Of a DNA stretch of 64,000 nt, positions 9,293-19,438 are shown one piece after another. Source of the stretch: Phyllobacterium chamaecytisi (GTDB taxonomy: Bacteria; Pseudomonadota; Alphaproteobacteria; Rhizobiales; Rhizobiaceae); NCBI RefSeq assembly GCF_020164455.1, contig NZ_JAIQWW010000005.1, forward strand, positions 62,001-126,000. The letters are read 5' to 3'. A program made the translations under genes and the position numbers. Below the pieces are notes generated by a model. It searched no databases. It was not told the origin of the DNA and was given only the letters and a program-made list of their open reading frames with translations. Each line of letters begins with the position of its first letter. The first letter of the stretch is position 1.

Positions 9293-9395
9293 AGCAATTC
9301 CAGGAAAAGTGGGAACCGGTTTTCCGTCCGGAATTGCGTAAAAACAAAGAGCTGGAGCAACTCCGTGATTCGAAGAAAAACGGAAATGCTCTAGA
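9290..9395. repeat. CTAG-ended palindromic repeat between convergent genes
   Basis: About 106 bp. Outer ends TAGAGCA and TGCTCTA are inverted. The internal palindrome has GCAATTCC (9294-9301) and GGAATTGC (9330-9337) around AAAA/TTTT arms. The left end supplies the TAG stop of the MATE gene and the right end the TAG stop of the DUF1674 gene on the other strand. The inner palindrome recurs at 33181, and a shorter element with the same ends lies at 39070. Confidence 0.8.
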
Positions 9396-9642
9396 AGTCG
9401 ATCGTGCGGCCTTTGATTTCCCAATCCCCGAAGCGGGCAGGATCCTTGCCGCCCCGCCCGCCTATTTCGCGCGGCTGATCGGCCTTTTCCTTCTCGGCCT
9501 TGCGGCGTGCTTCCGCCTCTTTCAGCGCCCGCTGCGCGGCTGGCGGCAGTTGCTCGAACGTCGGACGCGGCCGGCTGTCGTCATTATCCGCATGCGGCGT
9601 CGTTGTCGTATGGTCGTCGTTCATAACGCTGATACTCGTCAT
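9391..9642 (-). CDS. DUF1674 / SDHAF4-like protein
   Basis: An 83-residue protein with the DUF1674 C-terminal signature GGRGGKDPARFGDWEIKGRTIDF, shared with the mitochondrial succinate dehydrogenase assembly factor 4. By homology it may help flavinylated SdhA assemble into complex II. The N-terminal half is charged and low in complexity (PTFEQLPPAAQRALKEAEARRKAEKEKA), as usual. Start is uncertain: the ATG at 9642, or the ATG at 9624 giving MNDDHTTTTP; neither has a strong ribosome site. Confidence 0.85.
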   Translation of the reverse strand: MTSISVMNDDHTTTTPHADNDDSRPRPTFEQLPPAAQRALKEAEARRKAEKEKADQPREIGGRGGKDPARFGDWEIKGRTIDF

Positions 9643-9647
9643 TGAAG

Positions 9648-9674
9648 CTTGCTGTATAAAACACCATCATATAG
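9648..9674 (+). promoter_or_regulatory. Possible heat-shock-type promoter upstream of htpX
   Basis: A CTTG (9648-9651) is separated by 16 bases from CATATAG (9668-9674). This loosely resembles the alphaproteobacterial RpoH pattern (CTTG, about 17 bases, C-Y-T-A-T-like -10). HtpX homologues are heat-inducible, which motivates the call. The spacing is short, so confidence is low. Confidence 0.25.
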
Positions 9675-9737
9675 CGGAAGACGACCAGTAAAAGGAATGA
9701 ACTTGATCGATTTGTCCAATACGGGAGGACTGCTGCC

Positions 9738-10709
9738 ATGAATGTGATGCGCACCGGAATGCTGCTTGCCTTTATGACCGCCCTGTTCATGGGCGTCGGT
9801 TTTCTCATTGGCGGAACCGGCGGCATGATGATCGCCCTGGTCATTGCCGCGGGCATGAATCTGTTCAGCTACTGGAATTCCGACAAGATGGTGCTGAACA
9901 TGCACCACGCGGTTGAGGTCGATGAGGCGAACGCACCGGAATACTACGCCATCGTTCGCGATCTGGCCGCAAATGCCAATCTTCCCATGCCGAAGGTCTA
10001 TCTGATACAGAACGATCAGCCCAATGCCTTCGCGACGGGGCGTAATCCGCAAAATGCCGCCGTGGCCGCCAGTACGGGCCTGCTGCAGCGCCTTTCACCC
10101 CAGGAAGTTGCAGCCGTCATGGCGCATGAACTTGCCCATGTTGAACACCGCGACACACTGACCATGACCGTAACTGCCACCCTTGCCGGCGCCATTTCCA
10201 TGCTCGGCAACTTCGCGATGTTTTTCGGCGGTGGCAGCCGTGAAAACCATAATCCGCTCGGCTTCATCGGCGTGCTCATCGCCATGATCGTTGCGCCATT
10301 TGCCGCCATGATCGTGCAGATGGCGATCAGCCGCACCCGCGAATATGCCGCCGACCGGCGCGGTGCACAGATCTGCGGCAATCCGCTGTGGCTGGCATCG
10401 GCGCTTGACAAGATTGCCCGCGGCGCAAAGCAGATCGTCAACGAGGATGCCGAACGCAACCCCGCCTCCGCTCCGCTTTTCATCATCAATCCGTTGAGCG
10501 GCCAAGGCGCCGACAATCTGTTCTCCACCCATCCGAGCACGGAAAACCGCATCGCCGCGCTTGAGGCGATGGCGAACGAGTTCAGCCAGGCGCCCGCCGC
10601 CTCTCGGCCCGCCCGCGCACCACAGGCGCCGATCGACGACGAACAGTTGGATGACCGACCGTCCCCGTGGGGCCGCGATGGCGGCGGCCGTAAAGGCCCT
10701 TGGGCATGA
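9738..10709 (+). CDS. htpX: Membrane protease HtpX (M48)
   Basis: A 323-residue inner-membrane zinc metalloprotease for quality control of membrane proteins. Two N-terminal membrane segments (about residues 7-24 and 28-45), then the M48 catalytic motif HELAH at 130-134 in [15 protein letters not shown], two further hydrophobic stretches, and [15 protein letters not shown] with the third zinc ligand. The C-terminal about 30 residues are Pro/Ala/Asp rich. GGGAGGA precedes the start. Its stop overlaps the rsmB start (ATGA), so the two are probably co-transcribed and translationally coupled. Confidence 0.95.
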   Translation: MNVMRTGMLLAFMTALFMGVGFLIGGTGGMMIALVIAAGMNLFSYWNSDKMVLNMHHAVEVDEANAPEYYAIVRDLAANANLPMPKVYLIQNDQPNAFATGRNPQNAAVAASTGLLQRLSPQEVAAVMAHELAHVEHRDTLTMTVTATLAGAISMLGNFAMFFGGGSRENHNPLGFIGVLIAMIVAPFAAMIVQMAISRTREYAADRRGAQICGNPLWLASALDKIARGAKQIVNEDAERNPASAPLFIINPLSGQGADNLFSTHPSTENRIAALEAMANEFSQAPAASRPARAPQAPIDDEQLDDRPSPWGRDGGGRKGPWA

Positions 10710-12103
10710 GCGCGGAACCCGGCACCAGACGACCAGCCAAACGGCCTCTAGGCAAAAAACCGGCAGATTACATCGATGCGGAAGACCGTCCCGGTCTCGC
10801 AGCGCGTCAAGTGGCGACGCGCCTGCTTGGCGCCGTCATCGAGAAGCACACCTCGCTTGATGGTCTGACTGACAACAGCAACGGCCATCCGCAATATATG
10901 GCGCTCGACGACCGCGATCGCTCGCTGGTCCGCGCCATCCTCGGCGCCGCACTGCGCAATCGCGGCACCATCGAAGCCGCCATCGGCCAGTTGATCGACC
11001 GGCCATTGCCGGAAAACGCCGTTGCGCTGCGCCATCTTCTGGCAGTAGCGGCTGCGCAGATCCTCTATCTCGACCTGCCCGACAGGGCCGCCGTCGACCT
11101 TGCGGTCACCGCCGCCAATAATGATCCGCGCAATCGCCGTTTCGCCTCGATGGTCAATGCTGTCCTTCGCCGGCTGTCGCGCGAAAAGGAAACGTTCAAG
11201 AGCGAGGTCTATCCGCAGGCCAGCAATGTTCCTGCGTGGTTCGAGAACAGCCTCATTGCCGCTTATGGCAAGGACAAGACCAAAGCCATTCTCGACATCC
11301 AGAGCAAGGAACCGCCGATCGACCTGACAGTGAAAGGCGATCCGCAGATGTGGGCGGAAAAGCTTGGCGGCATCGCATTGCCAACGGGTTCCGTACGTCT
11401 TGCCACAGTCGAAGGCGCATTGACGTCGCTTCCGGGGTTTGCGGAAGGCGAATGGTGGGTGCAGGACACCGCCGCAAGCCTGCCAGCGAAGCTTTTCGGA
11501 GACATCGAGGGCAAGCGCGTCGCCGATCTCTGCGCTGCGCCGGGCGGCAAGACTGCACAGCTTGCACTGGCGGGCGCCAATGTCACCGCACTCGACCTTT
11601 CGGCCAATCGCCTCAAGCGTCTGCGCTCCAATCTCGAACGTCTCAAGCTTTCCGCCGAGACGGTCGAGGCCAATCTTTCGGCCTATCAACCAGCCCAGCT
11701 ATTCGATGCGATCCTGCTCGACGCGCCGTGTTCTTCAACGGGCACGGTACGGCGGCACCCGGACGTGCCCTGGACCAAGACGCCTGAAGACATTGTGAAG
11801 CTGGCGCAGCTTCAGGCAAAACTCCTCGACCATGCCGTCACCATCGTCCGCCCCGGCGGTATTGTGGTCTTTTCCAACTGCTCGCTCGATCCACTCGAAG
11901 GCGAGAAAGTTGCCAATGATTTGCTTGCAAAGAACCCGGGCATAGAGCTCGTACCGGTAACCAAGGATGAAGTTGGCGGCCTCGCTGAACTCATCACCGC
12001 GGAAGGCTTTGTCCGCTCCACACCGGCCGATCTTGCCCATGAAAATCCCGCGCTTTCCGGCATGGACGGCTTCTTCGCAGCCCGTTTCAAACGGAAATAC
12101 TAA
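10706..12103 (+). CDS. rsmB: RsmB-like 16S rRNA (cytosine-5) methyltransferase
   Basis: About 465 residues: an N-terminal NusB-like RNA-binding domain (about 20-160) and a C-terminal NOL1/NOP2/Sun SAM-dependent domain. Motifs are [20 protein letters not shown] (SAM), [15 protein letters not shown] and [12 protein letters not shown], whose two cysteines are those used by m5C methyltransferases. Homologues modify C967 of 16S rRNA. The ATG at 10706 overlaps the htpX TGA; an in-frame ATG at 10700 is also possible. A heparinase-like gene follows after 61 bp. Confidence 0.92.
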   Translation: MSAEPGTRRPAKRPLGKKPADYIDAEDRPGLAARQVATRLLGAVIEKHTSLDGLTDNSNGHPQYMALDDRDRSLVRAILGAALRNRGTIEAAIGQLIDRPLPENAVALRHLLAVAAAQILYLDLPDRAAVDLAVTAANNDPRNRRFASMVNAVLRRLSREKETFKSEVYPQASNVPAWFENSLIAAYGKDKTKAILDIQSKEPPIDLTVKGDPQMWAEKLGGIALPTGSVRLATVEGALTSLPGFAEGEWWVQDTAASLPAKLFGDIEGKRVADLCAAPGGKTAQLALAGANVTALDLSANRLKRLRSNLERLKLSAETVEANLSAYQPAQLFDAILLDAPCSSTGTVRRHPDVPWTKTPEDIVKLAQLQAKLLDHAVTIVRPGGIVVFSNCSLDPLEGEKVANDLLAKNPGIELVPVTKDEVGGLAELITAEGFVRSTPADLAHENPALSGMDGFFAARFKRKY

Positions 12104-12164
12104 AGTTTTAACGGTTTGTGCTCCATAGTCGGCGTTTGTCGAGGCGATTCGAAGCAATAATAAT

Positions 12165-13874
12165 ATGGTCGCGCTGAGCGAAACACCGCAATTGTGGGGA
12201 CTGGCAACTGCGCAACTTTGGCGCCGTTTCCGCAGGCGTGTGCGAATGGGCCCCCTGTATCGCTGGCGGTTCACCGGTTTTACGCCCGAACGCGTTCTCA
12301 TTGCCCCGCAGGATCTTCGCCCCGCAGATCCGCAACTGGCGGAAGAGTTCTACCACGGCCGTTTCGCCCTTGCCGGCAGGGTCGTCGAGACGGGCGGGCG
12401 CTCGCCGTTCCTGATTGAACCACCCAATGCCGCGTGGCAGGCGGCCCTGCACAATTTTGGCTGGCTACGCCATCTGCGCGCCGCGGGCACAGATCTTGCC
12501 ACCGCCAACGCACGGGCGCTGCTCGGCGACTGGATCACCACCCACGGCCGGTCGATTTCAGGACCCGCCTGGCTGCCCGAAGTCACTGCACAGCGCATTA
12601 TCGCTTGGCTGCAGCATTCGAGCCTCATCCTCGCCGGCACGGATCTTCGCTCGTACCGCCAGTTCATGCGCTCGCTCGCCATGCAGGTGCGTTATTTGCG
12701 AACCATGGCCGCCGTCATGGATGATGGCGAGGAGAAGCTGCGCGCGCGCATTGCTCTCGCGCTCGCTGTATTGGCCCTGCCCGTAACTTCCAGTACGAGC
12801 CGGTCGGCCCGGCGCAACCTTGAGTTCGAGCTCGTGCGGCAAATCCTGCCGGATGGCGGCCACATCTCGCGCAACCCGCTGACGATCCTTGAACTGCTCG
12901 CCGATCTTCTGCCCTTGCGCCAGACCTATGCCAGTGGCCAGGAAGCGCCCCCCAAGGCATTGATCGAAGCCATCGAACGCATGCTGCCCGCGCTACGATT
13001 CTTTCGTCATCACGACGGCAGTCTTGCTTTGTTCAACGGCGTCGGCGCGACCATGCCGGAACGGGTAATCGCGGTGCTGCGCCACGATGATATTGGCGGG
13101 CTGCCGCTCACCCACGCCCCGCATTCAGGCTATGAACGGCTATCTATGGATTCCACAACGATCATCGCCGATACGGGTCTCGCACCGCCTGTGACCGCCT
13201 CCCGGGATGCCCATGCCGGCTGCCTTTCCTTCGAGATGTCCTCCGGTCGCAATCGTTATATCGTCAATGCCGGCGTCGATCGCTACGGCCCGCCGGAATT
13301 TCGCCCCTTGGCGCGTTCCACCGCCGCCCATTCGACAGCCACGATCAACGACACGTCCTCCTGCCGGTTCAGCTCCACGTCGGGACTGTCGACGATGATC
13401 GGTACGCCGATTATCGCTGGTCCGACGAAGGTCAATATTGAACGGATCGAACGCGAAGGCGCAGTCGGATTCGTCGCCAATCACAATGGTTATGTCCGGC
13501 CCTTTGGCATCTATCATGAACGCCAGATTGTCCTTTCGCACAATGGCAGCGTCATCGAAGGCATAGACAGTTTCTTTGCTTCCGGGCGTAATCCACTCCG
13601 CGACACGGGTGCCGAGGACGTTGTCATCCGTTTCCATCTGCACCCATCAGTCAACATCACAGTCGATGAGCATGGCCTGATCATCCTGCAAGCGGAGAAT
13701 GATGACATCTGGATGTTTTCGGCGACGGTCCAGCCCTTTGTCGAGGATTCGCTGTTCTTCGCCGGGTTCCGGGGGCCGGTCAAAACCCACCAGATCACGC
13801 TTTCGGTCAACGCGGCCCAGCGCCCGGAAGTCGAATGGCAGTTCACCCGTACGACCCTCGGGGTCTATGGATAA
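12165..13874 (+). CDS. Heparinase II/III family protein
   Basis: A 569-residue protein with an all-alpha N-terminal region (about 50-280) and a C-terminal heparinase II/III-like beta-sheet domain (about 310-540, containing HAGCLSFEMSSGRNRYIVNAG and AHSTATINDTSS). Families with this domain include polysaccharide lyases. In Brucellaceae and other rhizobia a copy sits between rsmB and purH, as here, but I know of no proven substrate. No signal peptide is evident. The name reflects the fold; activity on heparin is not implied. Confidence 0.85.
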   Translation: MVALSETPQLWGLATAQLWRRFRRRVRMGPLYRWRFTGFTPERVLIAPQDLRPADPQLAEEFYHGRFALAGRVVETGGRSPFLIEPPNAAWQAALHNFGWLRHLRAAGTDLATANARALLGDWITTHGRSISGPAWLPEVTAQRIIAWLQHSSLILAGTDLRSYRQFMRSLAMQVRYLRTMAAVMDDGEEKLRARIALALAVLALPVTSSTSRSARRNLEFELVRQILPDGGHISRNPLTILELLADLLPLRQTYASGQEAPPKALIEAIERMLPALRFFRHHDGSLALFNGVGATMPERVIAVLRHDDIGGLPLTHAPHSGYERLSMDSTTIIADTGLAPPVTASRDAHAGCLSFEMSSGRNRYIVNAGVDRYGPPEFRPLARSTAAHSTATINDTSSCRFSSTSGLSTMIGTPIIAGPTKVNIERIEREGAVGFVANHNGYVRPFGIYHERQIVLSHNGSVIEGIDSFFASGRNPLRDTGAEDVVIRFHLHPSVNITVDEHGLIILQAENDDIWMFSATVQPFVEDSLFFAGFRGPVKTHQITLSVNAAQRPEVEWQFTRTTLGVYG

Positions 13875-14041
13875 CATTCTCCCATTGTCTCTCCTTGGTT
13901 GAAAAAACCCGCCCGATCACCAATCTGTGTCTAAGCTTCGGGGGCGACATCCGGCCTTATGGCTTGTATAGAGTTGCAACGTTGCGCTCGCTCGGCGAGC
14001 TTGCACCTCTGTCATCGTCACATTCACCAGGAGTCTTCACC

Positions 14042-15094
14042 ATGGAGTATCGTCAACTCGGCCGCTCCGGCCTTAAAGTATCCGCGCTCAGCCTCGGCAC
14101 GATGACCTTTGGCGGCAAAGGCAATTTCGCCAAGACCGGGGACACTGACCTGGAAGGCGCCAAGCGCCAGATCGGCATGGCTCTCGATGCCGGGATCAAC
14201 CTCATCGACACAGCAGACATTTATTCGACCGGTGCTTCCGAGGAGATCGTCGGACAGGCTCTCAAGGGCAAGCGCGACAGCGTCCTCGTCGCCACCAAGG
14301 CCAGGTTCCGCATGGGCGAGGAAATCAACGATGCGGGCCTGTCACGCTACCATTTGATCCGCGCTGCAGAGGCCAGCCTGAAACGCCTCGGCACCGATCA
14401 CATCGACCTCTACCAGTTGCATCAGTGGGACGGACTGACACCGCTCGACGAAACGCTGGAGGCCCTCGATACGCTCGTGCGCTCCGGCAAGGTGCGTTAT
14501 GTCGGCGTTTCGAATTTCTCCGCCTGGCACCTGATGAAGGCCATGGGCGTTGCGGCATTGGAAAAGTTCGTCGCACCTGTCAGCCAGCAGATCCATTACA
14601 GCCTTGAGGCGCGCGAAGCCGAGTATGAACTGATTCCTGCGACCCTCGACCAAGGCCTTGGCGTACTGGTCTGGAGTCCTTTGGCTGGCGGGCTGCTGTC
14701 CGGTAAATACCGCCGCAACAAGGCAACGCCGGAAGGCACGCGTCAGCTTGCCAATTGGGGCGAGCCGCCGATCCGGGATCAGGAGCGGCTTTACGACATC
14801 ATTGAAGTTTTGGTCGGCATTGCCGAAGCCCGCAATATTTCTGCGGCACAGATTGCGCTGTCCTGGCTGCTCGGGCGCAAGGGCGTGACGTCGATCATCG
14901 TCGGCGCTCGTACGGACGCCCAGCTTGCGGATAATCTCAAGGCTGCCGATGTGGTCCTGAGCGCGGAAGAACGCGCAAGCCTCGATAAAGTCAGCCAGTT
15001 GCCGCTCATTTATCCGTACTGGCATCAGGCCCGGACCGCGTCCGACAGGCTTTCTGCCGCCGATCTTTCCCTTATCCAACCCCATCTGAAATAA
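14042..15094 (+). CDS. Aldo/keto reductase
   Basis: A 350-residue NADPH-dependent (beta/alpha)8 oxidoreductase. The catalytic tetrad is visible: D56 and Y61 in NLIDTADIYSTG, K86 in VLVATKARF, and the histidine in DLYQLHQWD. C-terminal RTDAQLADNLKA helps bind NADP. The start MEYRQLGRSGLKVSALSLG matches the family and has AGGAG about 10 bases upstream; the frame is open further upstream, but that part overlaps the previous gene's end and is not homologous. Closest in style to the Tas/YajO-like AKRs; substrate unknown. Confidence 0.92.
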   Translation: MEYRQLGRSGLKVSALSLGTMTFGGKGNFAKTGDTDLEGAKRQIGMALDAGINLIDTADIYSTGASEEIVGQALKGKRDSVLVATKARFRMGEEINDAGLSRYHLIRAAEASLKRLGTDHIDLYQLHQWDGLTPLDETLEALDTLVRSGKVRYVGVSNFSAWHLMKAMGVAALEKFVAPVSQQIHYSLEAREAEYELIPATLDQGLGVLVWSPLAGGLLSGKYRRNKATPEGTRQLANWGEPPIRDQERLYDIIEVLVGIAEARNISAAQIALSWLLGRKGVTSIIVGARTDAQLADNLKAADVVLSAEERASLDKVSQLPLIYPYWHQARTASDRLSAADLSLIQPHLK

Positions 15095-15136
15095 CGAAAA
15101 GCCGGGGGTGGGAGGACCGCCGGCAGCGAGAACCTT

Positions 15137-16363
15137 ATGGCCTATTCCCGAGACACCTTACTTCCGCAATCTGAACTTGCCGAGGCGGCAACGGAATTGC
15201 CTGGGCTTTCCCCGGCATTGACCTTTTTGTTCGCCTTCGCCTGCGGGGCAATGGTCGGTAATATTTACTATGCGCAAGCGCTTATCGGTCTCATCAGCAC
15301 CGACCTCGATATGCATGGCGGCATGGCCGGTTTTATCGTTACAGTGACTCAACTCGGCTATGGCGCGGGACTGCTGTTCCTTGTTTCGTTGGCCGATCTT
15401 GTCGAAAATCGCCGCCTGGTTCTTTTGACGCTCGCTGGCACCGCACTTGGTCTTGCCGGAGCAGCTCTGTCCGGCTCGGCAACGACCTTTCTCCTGTCCT
15501 CCTTCATCATTGGCTTCTTCGCCTGTGGTGCACAGGTTCTCGTGCCTTTCGCCTCCCATCTGGTTCCCGCCGCTTCTCGCGGCCGCACTATCGGCAATGT
15601 CATGGCGGGGCTCTTGACCGGCATCATGCTGGCGCGACCGCTGGCCAACCTGGTCGCTTCCGAGTTCGGATGGCGGGCGATCTTCTGGATTTCGGCAGCG
15701 GCAATGATCGCTGTACTTGTGCTGCTGCGTGCCGCGCTACCACAACGCCAGCCGCATGGCAGCATGCGCTATGGCGCTATCCTGAAATCGATGTGGCATC
15801 TGCTTGTCACCACACCGGCTCTGCAGCGCCGCGCATTCTATCAAGGCATCATCTTCGCCAGTTTCAATCTGTTCTGGACCGGCATTCCGCTGCTTTTGAC
15901 CGACATTTTTGGCTACAGCCAACGCCAGATTGCTCTGTTCGCCCTGGCGGGTGCAGCCGGCGCCCTCGCGGCTCCCGTGGCTGGCCGTCTCGCAGACCGT
16001 GGCTATACAAGACAAGGTACTGCTACCGCCATGATCACGCTTACGATCTGGTTTCTGATTGCCGGTTGGGCTGGAACTGCCATCTCGATCACCGCGCTCG
16101 TCCTTGCGGCGATCTTCATCGACAGCGCCGTTCAAACCAACCAGATCCTTAGCCAGCGCATCATCTTCTCGCTCAATGATCAGGCGCGCGGCCGCCTCAA
16201 TGCGATCTATATGACCATCGTTTTCCTGCTTGGTTCGGCCGGGTCGGCGCTTGCCGCCGCCACCTACTACTATGGCGGCTGGTGGGTTACTTCGCTGGCG
16301 GGGGCCATGATGGGTGTTGCGGTCCTGTTGGCGTTCACGACAGAGCCCCGCCCGAAAACATAA
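15137..16363 (+). CDS. MFS transporter
   Basis: A 408-residue major facilitator protein with 12 predicted membrane segments. The loop 2-3 motif is degenerate (VSLADLVENRRLVLL) and the region after TM4 reads ASHLVPAASRGRTIGNVMAGLLTGIMLARPLA, typical of YnfM-like arabinose-efflux-permease relatives. Likely a small-molecule exporter; substrate unknown. It lies 42 bp after the aldo/keto reductase on the same strand and could be co-transcribed with it. Confidence 0.87.
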   Translation: MAYSRDTLLPQSELAEAATELPGLSPALTFLFAFACGAMVGNIYYAQALIGLISTDLDMHGGMAGFIVTVTQLGYGAGLLFLVSLADLVENRRLVLLTLAGTALGLAGAALSGSATTFLLSSFIIGFFACGAQVLVPFASHLVPAASRGRTIGNVMAGLLTGIMLARPLANLVASEFGWRAIFWISAAAMIAVLVLLRAALPQRQPHGSMRYGAILKSMWHLLVTTPALQRRAFYQGIIFASFNLFWTGIPLLLTDIFGYSQRQIALFALAGAAGALAAPVAGRLADRGYTRQGTATAMITLTIWFLIAGWAGTAISITALVLAAIFIDSAVQTNQILSQRIIFSLNDQARGRLNAIYMTIVFLLGSAGSALAAATYYYGGWWVTSLAGAMMGVAVLLAFTTEPRPKT

Positions 16364-16441
16364 AAGATAGGATTCCAGCTTTGGCTGTGCTAACGGCCAC
16401 GCAAATCCATTCATCCAGTCAAAGTTTGAGGACGTACACCC

Positions 16442-18058
16442 ATGGCCGTCGCCGCCAAATCCTTTCCTGCTCCAAACCTTCATCCCGTGAAGAGGGCCCT
16501 TCTTTCCGTTTCGGACAAGGCTGGCCTTACCGCGCTGGCTCATGCGCTGCACCGCCATGGCGTCGAAATCCTCTCCACCGGCGGCACCTCCAAGACGATA
16601 GCCGCCGAGGGCATTCCGGTCCGCGACGTCGCCGACATTACCGGCTTTCCGGAAATCATGGACGGCCGTGTCAAGACCTTGCATCCGAAAGTGCATGGCG
16701 GGCTGTTGGCCGTACGAGACGATCCGGAACATACGGCGGCTATGCAGGCGCATGATATTGGCGCCATCGATCTCGTCGTCATCAACCTCTATCCATTTGA
16801 AGAGGTCCGTCATTCCGGTGCCGATTACGCCAATATTGTCGAGAATATCGACATTGGCGGTCCGGCCATGATCCGTGCCGCTGCCAAAAACCACGCCTAT
16901 GTCGGGGTCGTTACCGAGACCGGCGACTACGACATGGTCATCGCCATGCTCGACAAGCATGAAGGCTCATTGCCCTATTCGTTCCGCCAGAGCCTTGCCG
17001 CCAAGGCCTATGCCCGCACGGCCACCTATGACGCAGCGATTTCCGGCTGGTTCGCCGAAGCCCTCATGACGGAAACGCCGTCACGCCGCGCTATCGGTGG
17101 TCATCTGCATTCAGTCATGCGCTATGGGGAAAATCCGCACCAGTCGGCTGGTTTCTATCTTACCGGCGAGAAGCGTCCGGGCGTCGCCACCGCTACCCAA
17201 TTGCAGGGCAAGCAGCTCTCCTACAACAACATCAACGACACGGACGCCGCCTTCGAGCTCGTTGCCGAATTCGACCCGGCGCGAACATCCGCCGTCGCCA
17301 TCATCAAACACGCCAATCCTTGCGGCGTTGCCGAAGGCGCGACCTTGAAGGAAGCCTATCTGAAGGCGCTCGCCTGCGACCCGGTTTCGGCTTTTGGCGG
17401 CATCGTCGCACTCAACAAGACGCTCGACGCCGAAGCCGCGGCGGAAATCGTCAAGACCTTCACCGAAGTCATCATCGCGCCCGACGCGACACCGGAAGCG
17501 CAGGCGATCGTTGCCGCCAAGAAGAACCTGCGGCTGCTGGTCACCGGCGGCCTGCCCGATCCGCGCGCCGGCGGCATCAGCGCCAAGACCGTTGCCGGGG
17601 GAATCCTCGTCCAGTCGCGCGACAGCGGCGTTGTCGACGATCTCGAACTCACGGTCGTCACCAAGCGCGCTCCAACCGACGCGGAAATGTCCGATCTCAA
17701 GCTTGCCTTCCGCATCGCCAAGCACGTGAAATCCAATGCCATCGTCTACGTCAAGGATGGCGCGGCTGTTGGCATCGGTGCCGGGCAGATGAGCCGGGTT
17801 GATAGCGCTCGCATTGCAGCCCGCAAAGCCGAGGATGCCGCCGAAGCTGCAGGAAACGCGACGCCCTTGACCAAAGGCTCCGTGGTCGCCTCCGATGCGT
17901 TCTTTCCCTTCGCTGACGGCCTGCTGTCAGCTGTCGCCGCCGGTGCCACCGCCGTGATCCAGCCGGGCGGGTCGATGCGCGATGACGAAGTGATTGCCGC
18001 CGCCGACGAGCATGGCATCGCCATGGTCTTCACTGGCATGCGCCACTTCAGGCACTGA
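16442..18058 (+). CDS. purH: Bifunctional AICAR transformylase/IMP cyclohydrolase
   Basis: A 538-residue enzyme for the last two steps of IMP synthesis. The N-terminal MGS-like IMP cyclohydrolase domain (about 15-150; [51 protein letters not shown]) is followed by AICAR transformylase (LRYGENPHQ-like [27 protein letters not shown] with catalytic Lys-His, and [24 protein letters not shown]). Normal length. Its 3' end overlaps the convergent UMF1-type gene by 11 bp. Confidence 0.97.
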   Translation: MAVAAKSFPAPNLHPVKRALLSVSDKAGLTALAHALHRHGVEILSTGGTSKTIAAEGIPVRDVADITGFPEIMDGRVKTLHPKVHGGLLAVRDDPEHTAAMQAHDIGAIDLVVINLYPFEEVRHSGADYANIVENIDIGGPAMIRAAAKNHAYVGVVTETGDYDMVIAMLDKHEGSLPYSFRQSLAAKAYARTATYDAAISGWFAEALMTETPSRRAIGGHLHSVMRYGENPHQSAGFYLTGEKRPGVATATQLQGKQLSYNNINDTDAAFELVAEFDPARTSAVAIIKHANPCGVAEGATLKEAYLKALACDPVSAFGGIVALNKTLDAEAAAEIVKTFTEVIIAPDATPEAQAIVAAKKNLRLLVTGGLPDPRAGGISAKTVAGGILVQSRDSGVVDDLELTVVTKRAPTDAEMSDLKLAFRIAKHVKSNAIVYVKDGAAVGIGAGQMSRVDSARIAARKAEDAAEAAGNATPLTKGSVVASDAFFPFADGLLSAVAAGATAVIQPGGSMRDDEVIAAADEHGIAMVFTGMRHFRH

Positions 18059-19406
18059 TTTTTGCAGCCGGATAGGGCGTTCTCAAAAGAATCGCCAGTC
18101 CGGCCAGCAAGAACAGGATGATCATCGCCATGCCGAGGCGCGGCGATCCGCTTACCGCTGTCACAGTTGCGACCAGGAAGGGCGCGAGAAAGCTTGTTGC
18201 CCTTCCGGACAGCGCGTAGATGCCGAAATAGCGCCCGGCCTCATCGGACGAAATGCTGCGCGCCATGTAGGAACGCGATGAAGCCTGCACCGGTCCAAAC
18301 GCAATGCCGATGAGCAGTCCGAAGCCGATATAGGCTTTTTCTGCAGGTGTACCGAACAGACCTCCACTATCGGCGCCCGGCAATTGCACGACACCGAACA
18401 AGGTGAAACCAGGACCGGTCGAGACGATGCCGATCGTTGCAATGGTCAACAAGACCAACGAGATCACCACCACGACCTTCGACCCTAGTATCGTGTCAAG
18501 TTTGCTGGCGGCAAGACAGCCAAAAATGGCAACCACGTTGAGTATGATACCGAAAATCCCGATTTCCGCCGTGGCCCAGCCAAACATTGTCGCCGCGAAG
18601 GCCCCGCCCAGCGCGATCAATGCATTCACGCTGTCCTGATAGATCATGCGACCGACGAGAAAGCGAAAAAGCCCCGGCCGCTGCCGTACCTCGCTTAACG
18701 TGGACTTGAGTTCCGCAAGTCCGACCCGCACTGCCGGACCAGCTGCCAAGCCTCTCGCACCATCCGGCGTGAACAGGAACATCGGCAGGATGAAGACGAG
18801 GTACCATAGCGCCGACAATGGCGCCGTTGCGCGATCACCCTCGCCCGTCGCCGGATCGAGCCCGAAGATCGGTGCAAGGCCGAGCATGGTCTTGCCGGTC
18901 TGCGGCGAAGCGGCCATGAATGCCACGACGAAGATCAGCACGATCATGCCGCCGAGATAACCGAGGCCCCAGGCCATGTTGGATATGCGGCCGATATCCT
19001 TTGGTGCCACCAGCCGCGGCATCATCGAATCGTTGAAGACGATGGAAAACTCCGCCGCAATCGACGCCAGCGAAAAGAACATCAACGGGACAATCAGGCC
19101 TGAGCCTGGTGCCGCAAACCACAGCATGATCAGCGAGAATATCTTGATGATCGCGAAGAAACCGATCCACGGTTTGCGCCGTCCCGTCTGGTCGGCGATC
19201 GATCCGAGCACCGGCGAGAGCACGGCGATGAACAGCCCCGAAACGGCGATGCCATAACCCCACGCCGCCTGGCCGATGGCCGGATCGCTCGCCATGCGCG
19301 AAACGAAATACGGTCCGAAGATAAACGTCGTGACGACCGTGAAGAATGGCTGCGCCGCCCAGTCGAAGAGCATCCAACCCCAGATGCCTCTTCTCGATGC
19401 AGCCAT
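18048..19406 (-). CDS. MFS transporter, UMF1/Atg22-like
   Basis: A 452-residue membrane protein starting [25 protein letters not shown], the UMF1/Atg22-type N terminus (WxxYDWAxxxF-like). About 12 hydrophobic segments are visible; [12 protein letters not shown] is the MFS loop 2-3 motif. Members are putative amino-acid or nutrient transporters; the substrate here is unknown. It lies just downstream of gdhZ on the same strand (32 bp gap), so the two may be co-transcribed. Confidence 0.88.
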   Translation of the reverse strand: MAASRRGIWGWMLFDWAAQPFFTVVTTFIFGPYFVSRMASDPAIGQAAWGYGIAVSGLFIAVLSPVLGSIADQTGRRKPWIGFFAIIKIFSLIMLWFAAPGSGLIVPLMFFSLASIAAEFSIVFNDSMMPRLVAPKDIGRISNMAWGLGYLGGMIVLIFVVAFMAASPQTGKTMLGLAPIFGLDPATGEGDRATAPLSALWYLVFILPMFLFTPDGARGLAAGPAVRVGLAELKSTLSEVRQRPGLFRFLVGRMIYQDSVNALIALGGAFAATMFGWATAEIGIFGIILNVVAIFGCLAASKLDTILGSKVVVVISLVLLTIATIGIVSTGPGFTLFGVVQLPGADSGGLFGTPAEKAYIGFGLLIGIAFGPVQASSRSYMARSISSDEAGRYFGIYALSGRATSFLAPFLVATVTAVSGSPRLGMAMIILFLLAGLAILLRTPYPAAKISA

Positions 19407-19438
19407 TACGCTATCCCTTGCCCATCAAGCCCACCTGC

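Noticed and set aside
15737-16960. Minus-strand open frame of 407 codons over the MFS gene and purH
   Set aside because: Spans two well-supported genes and the gap between them; composition is that of an antisense frame.
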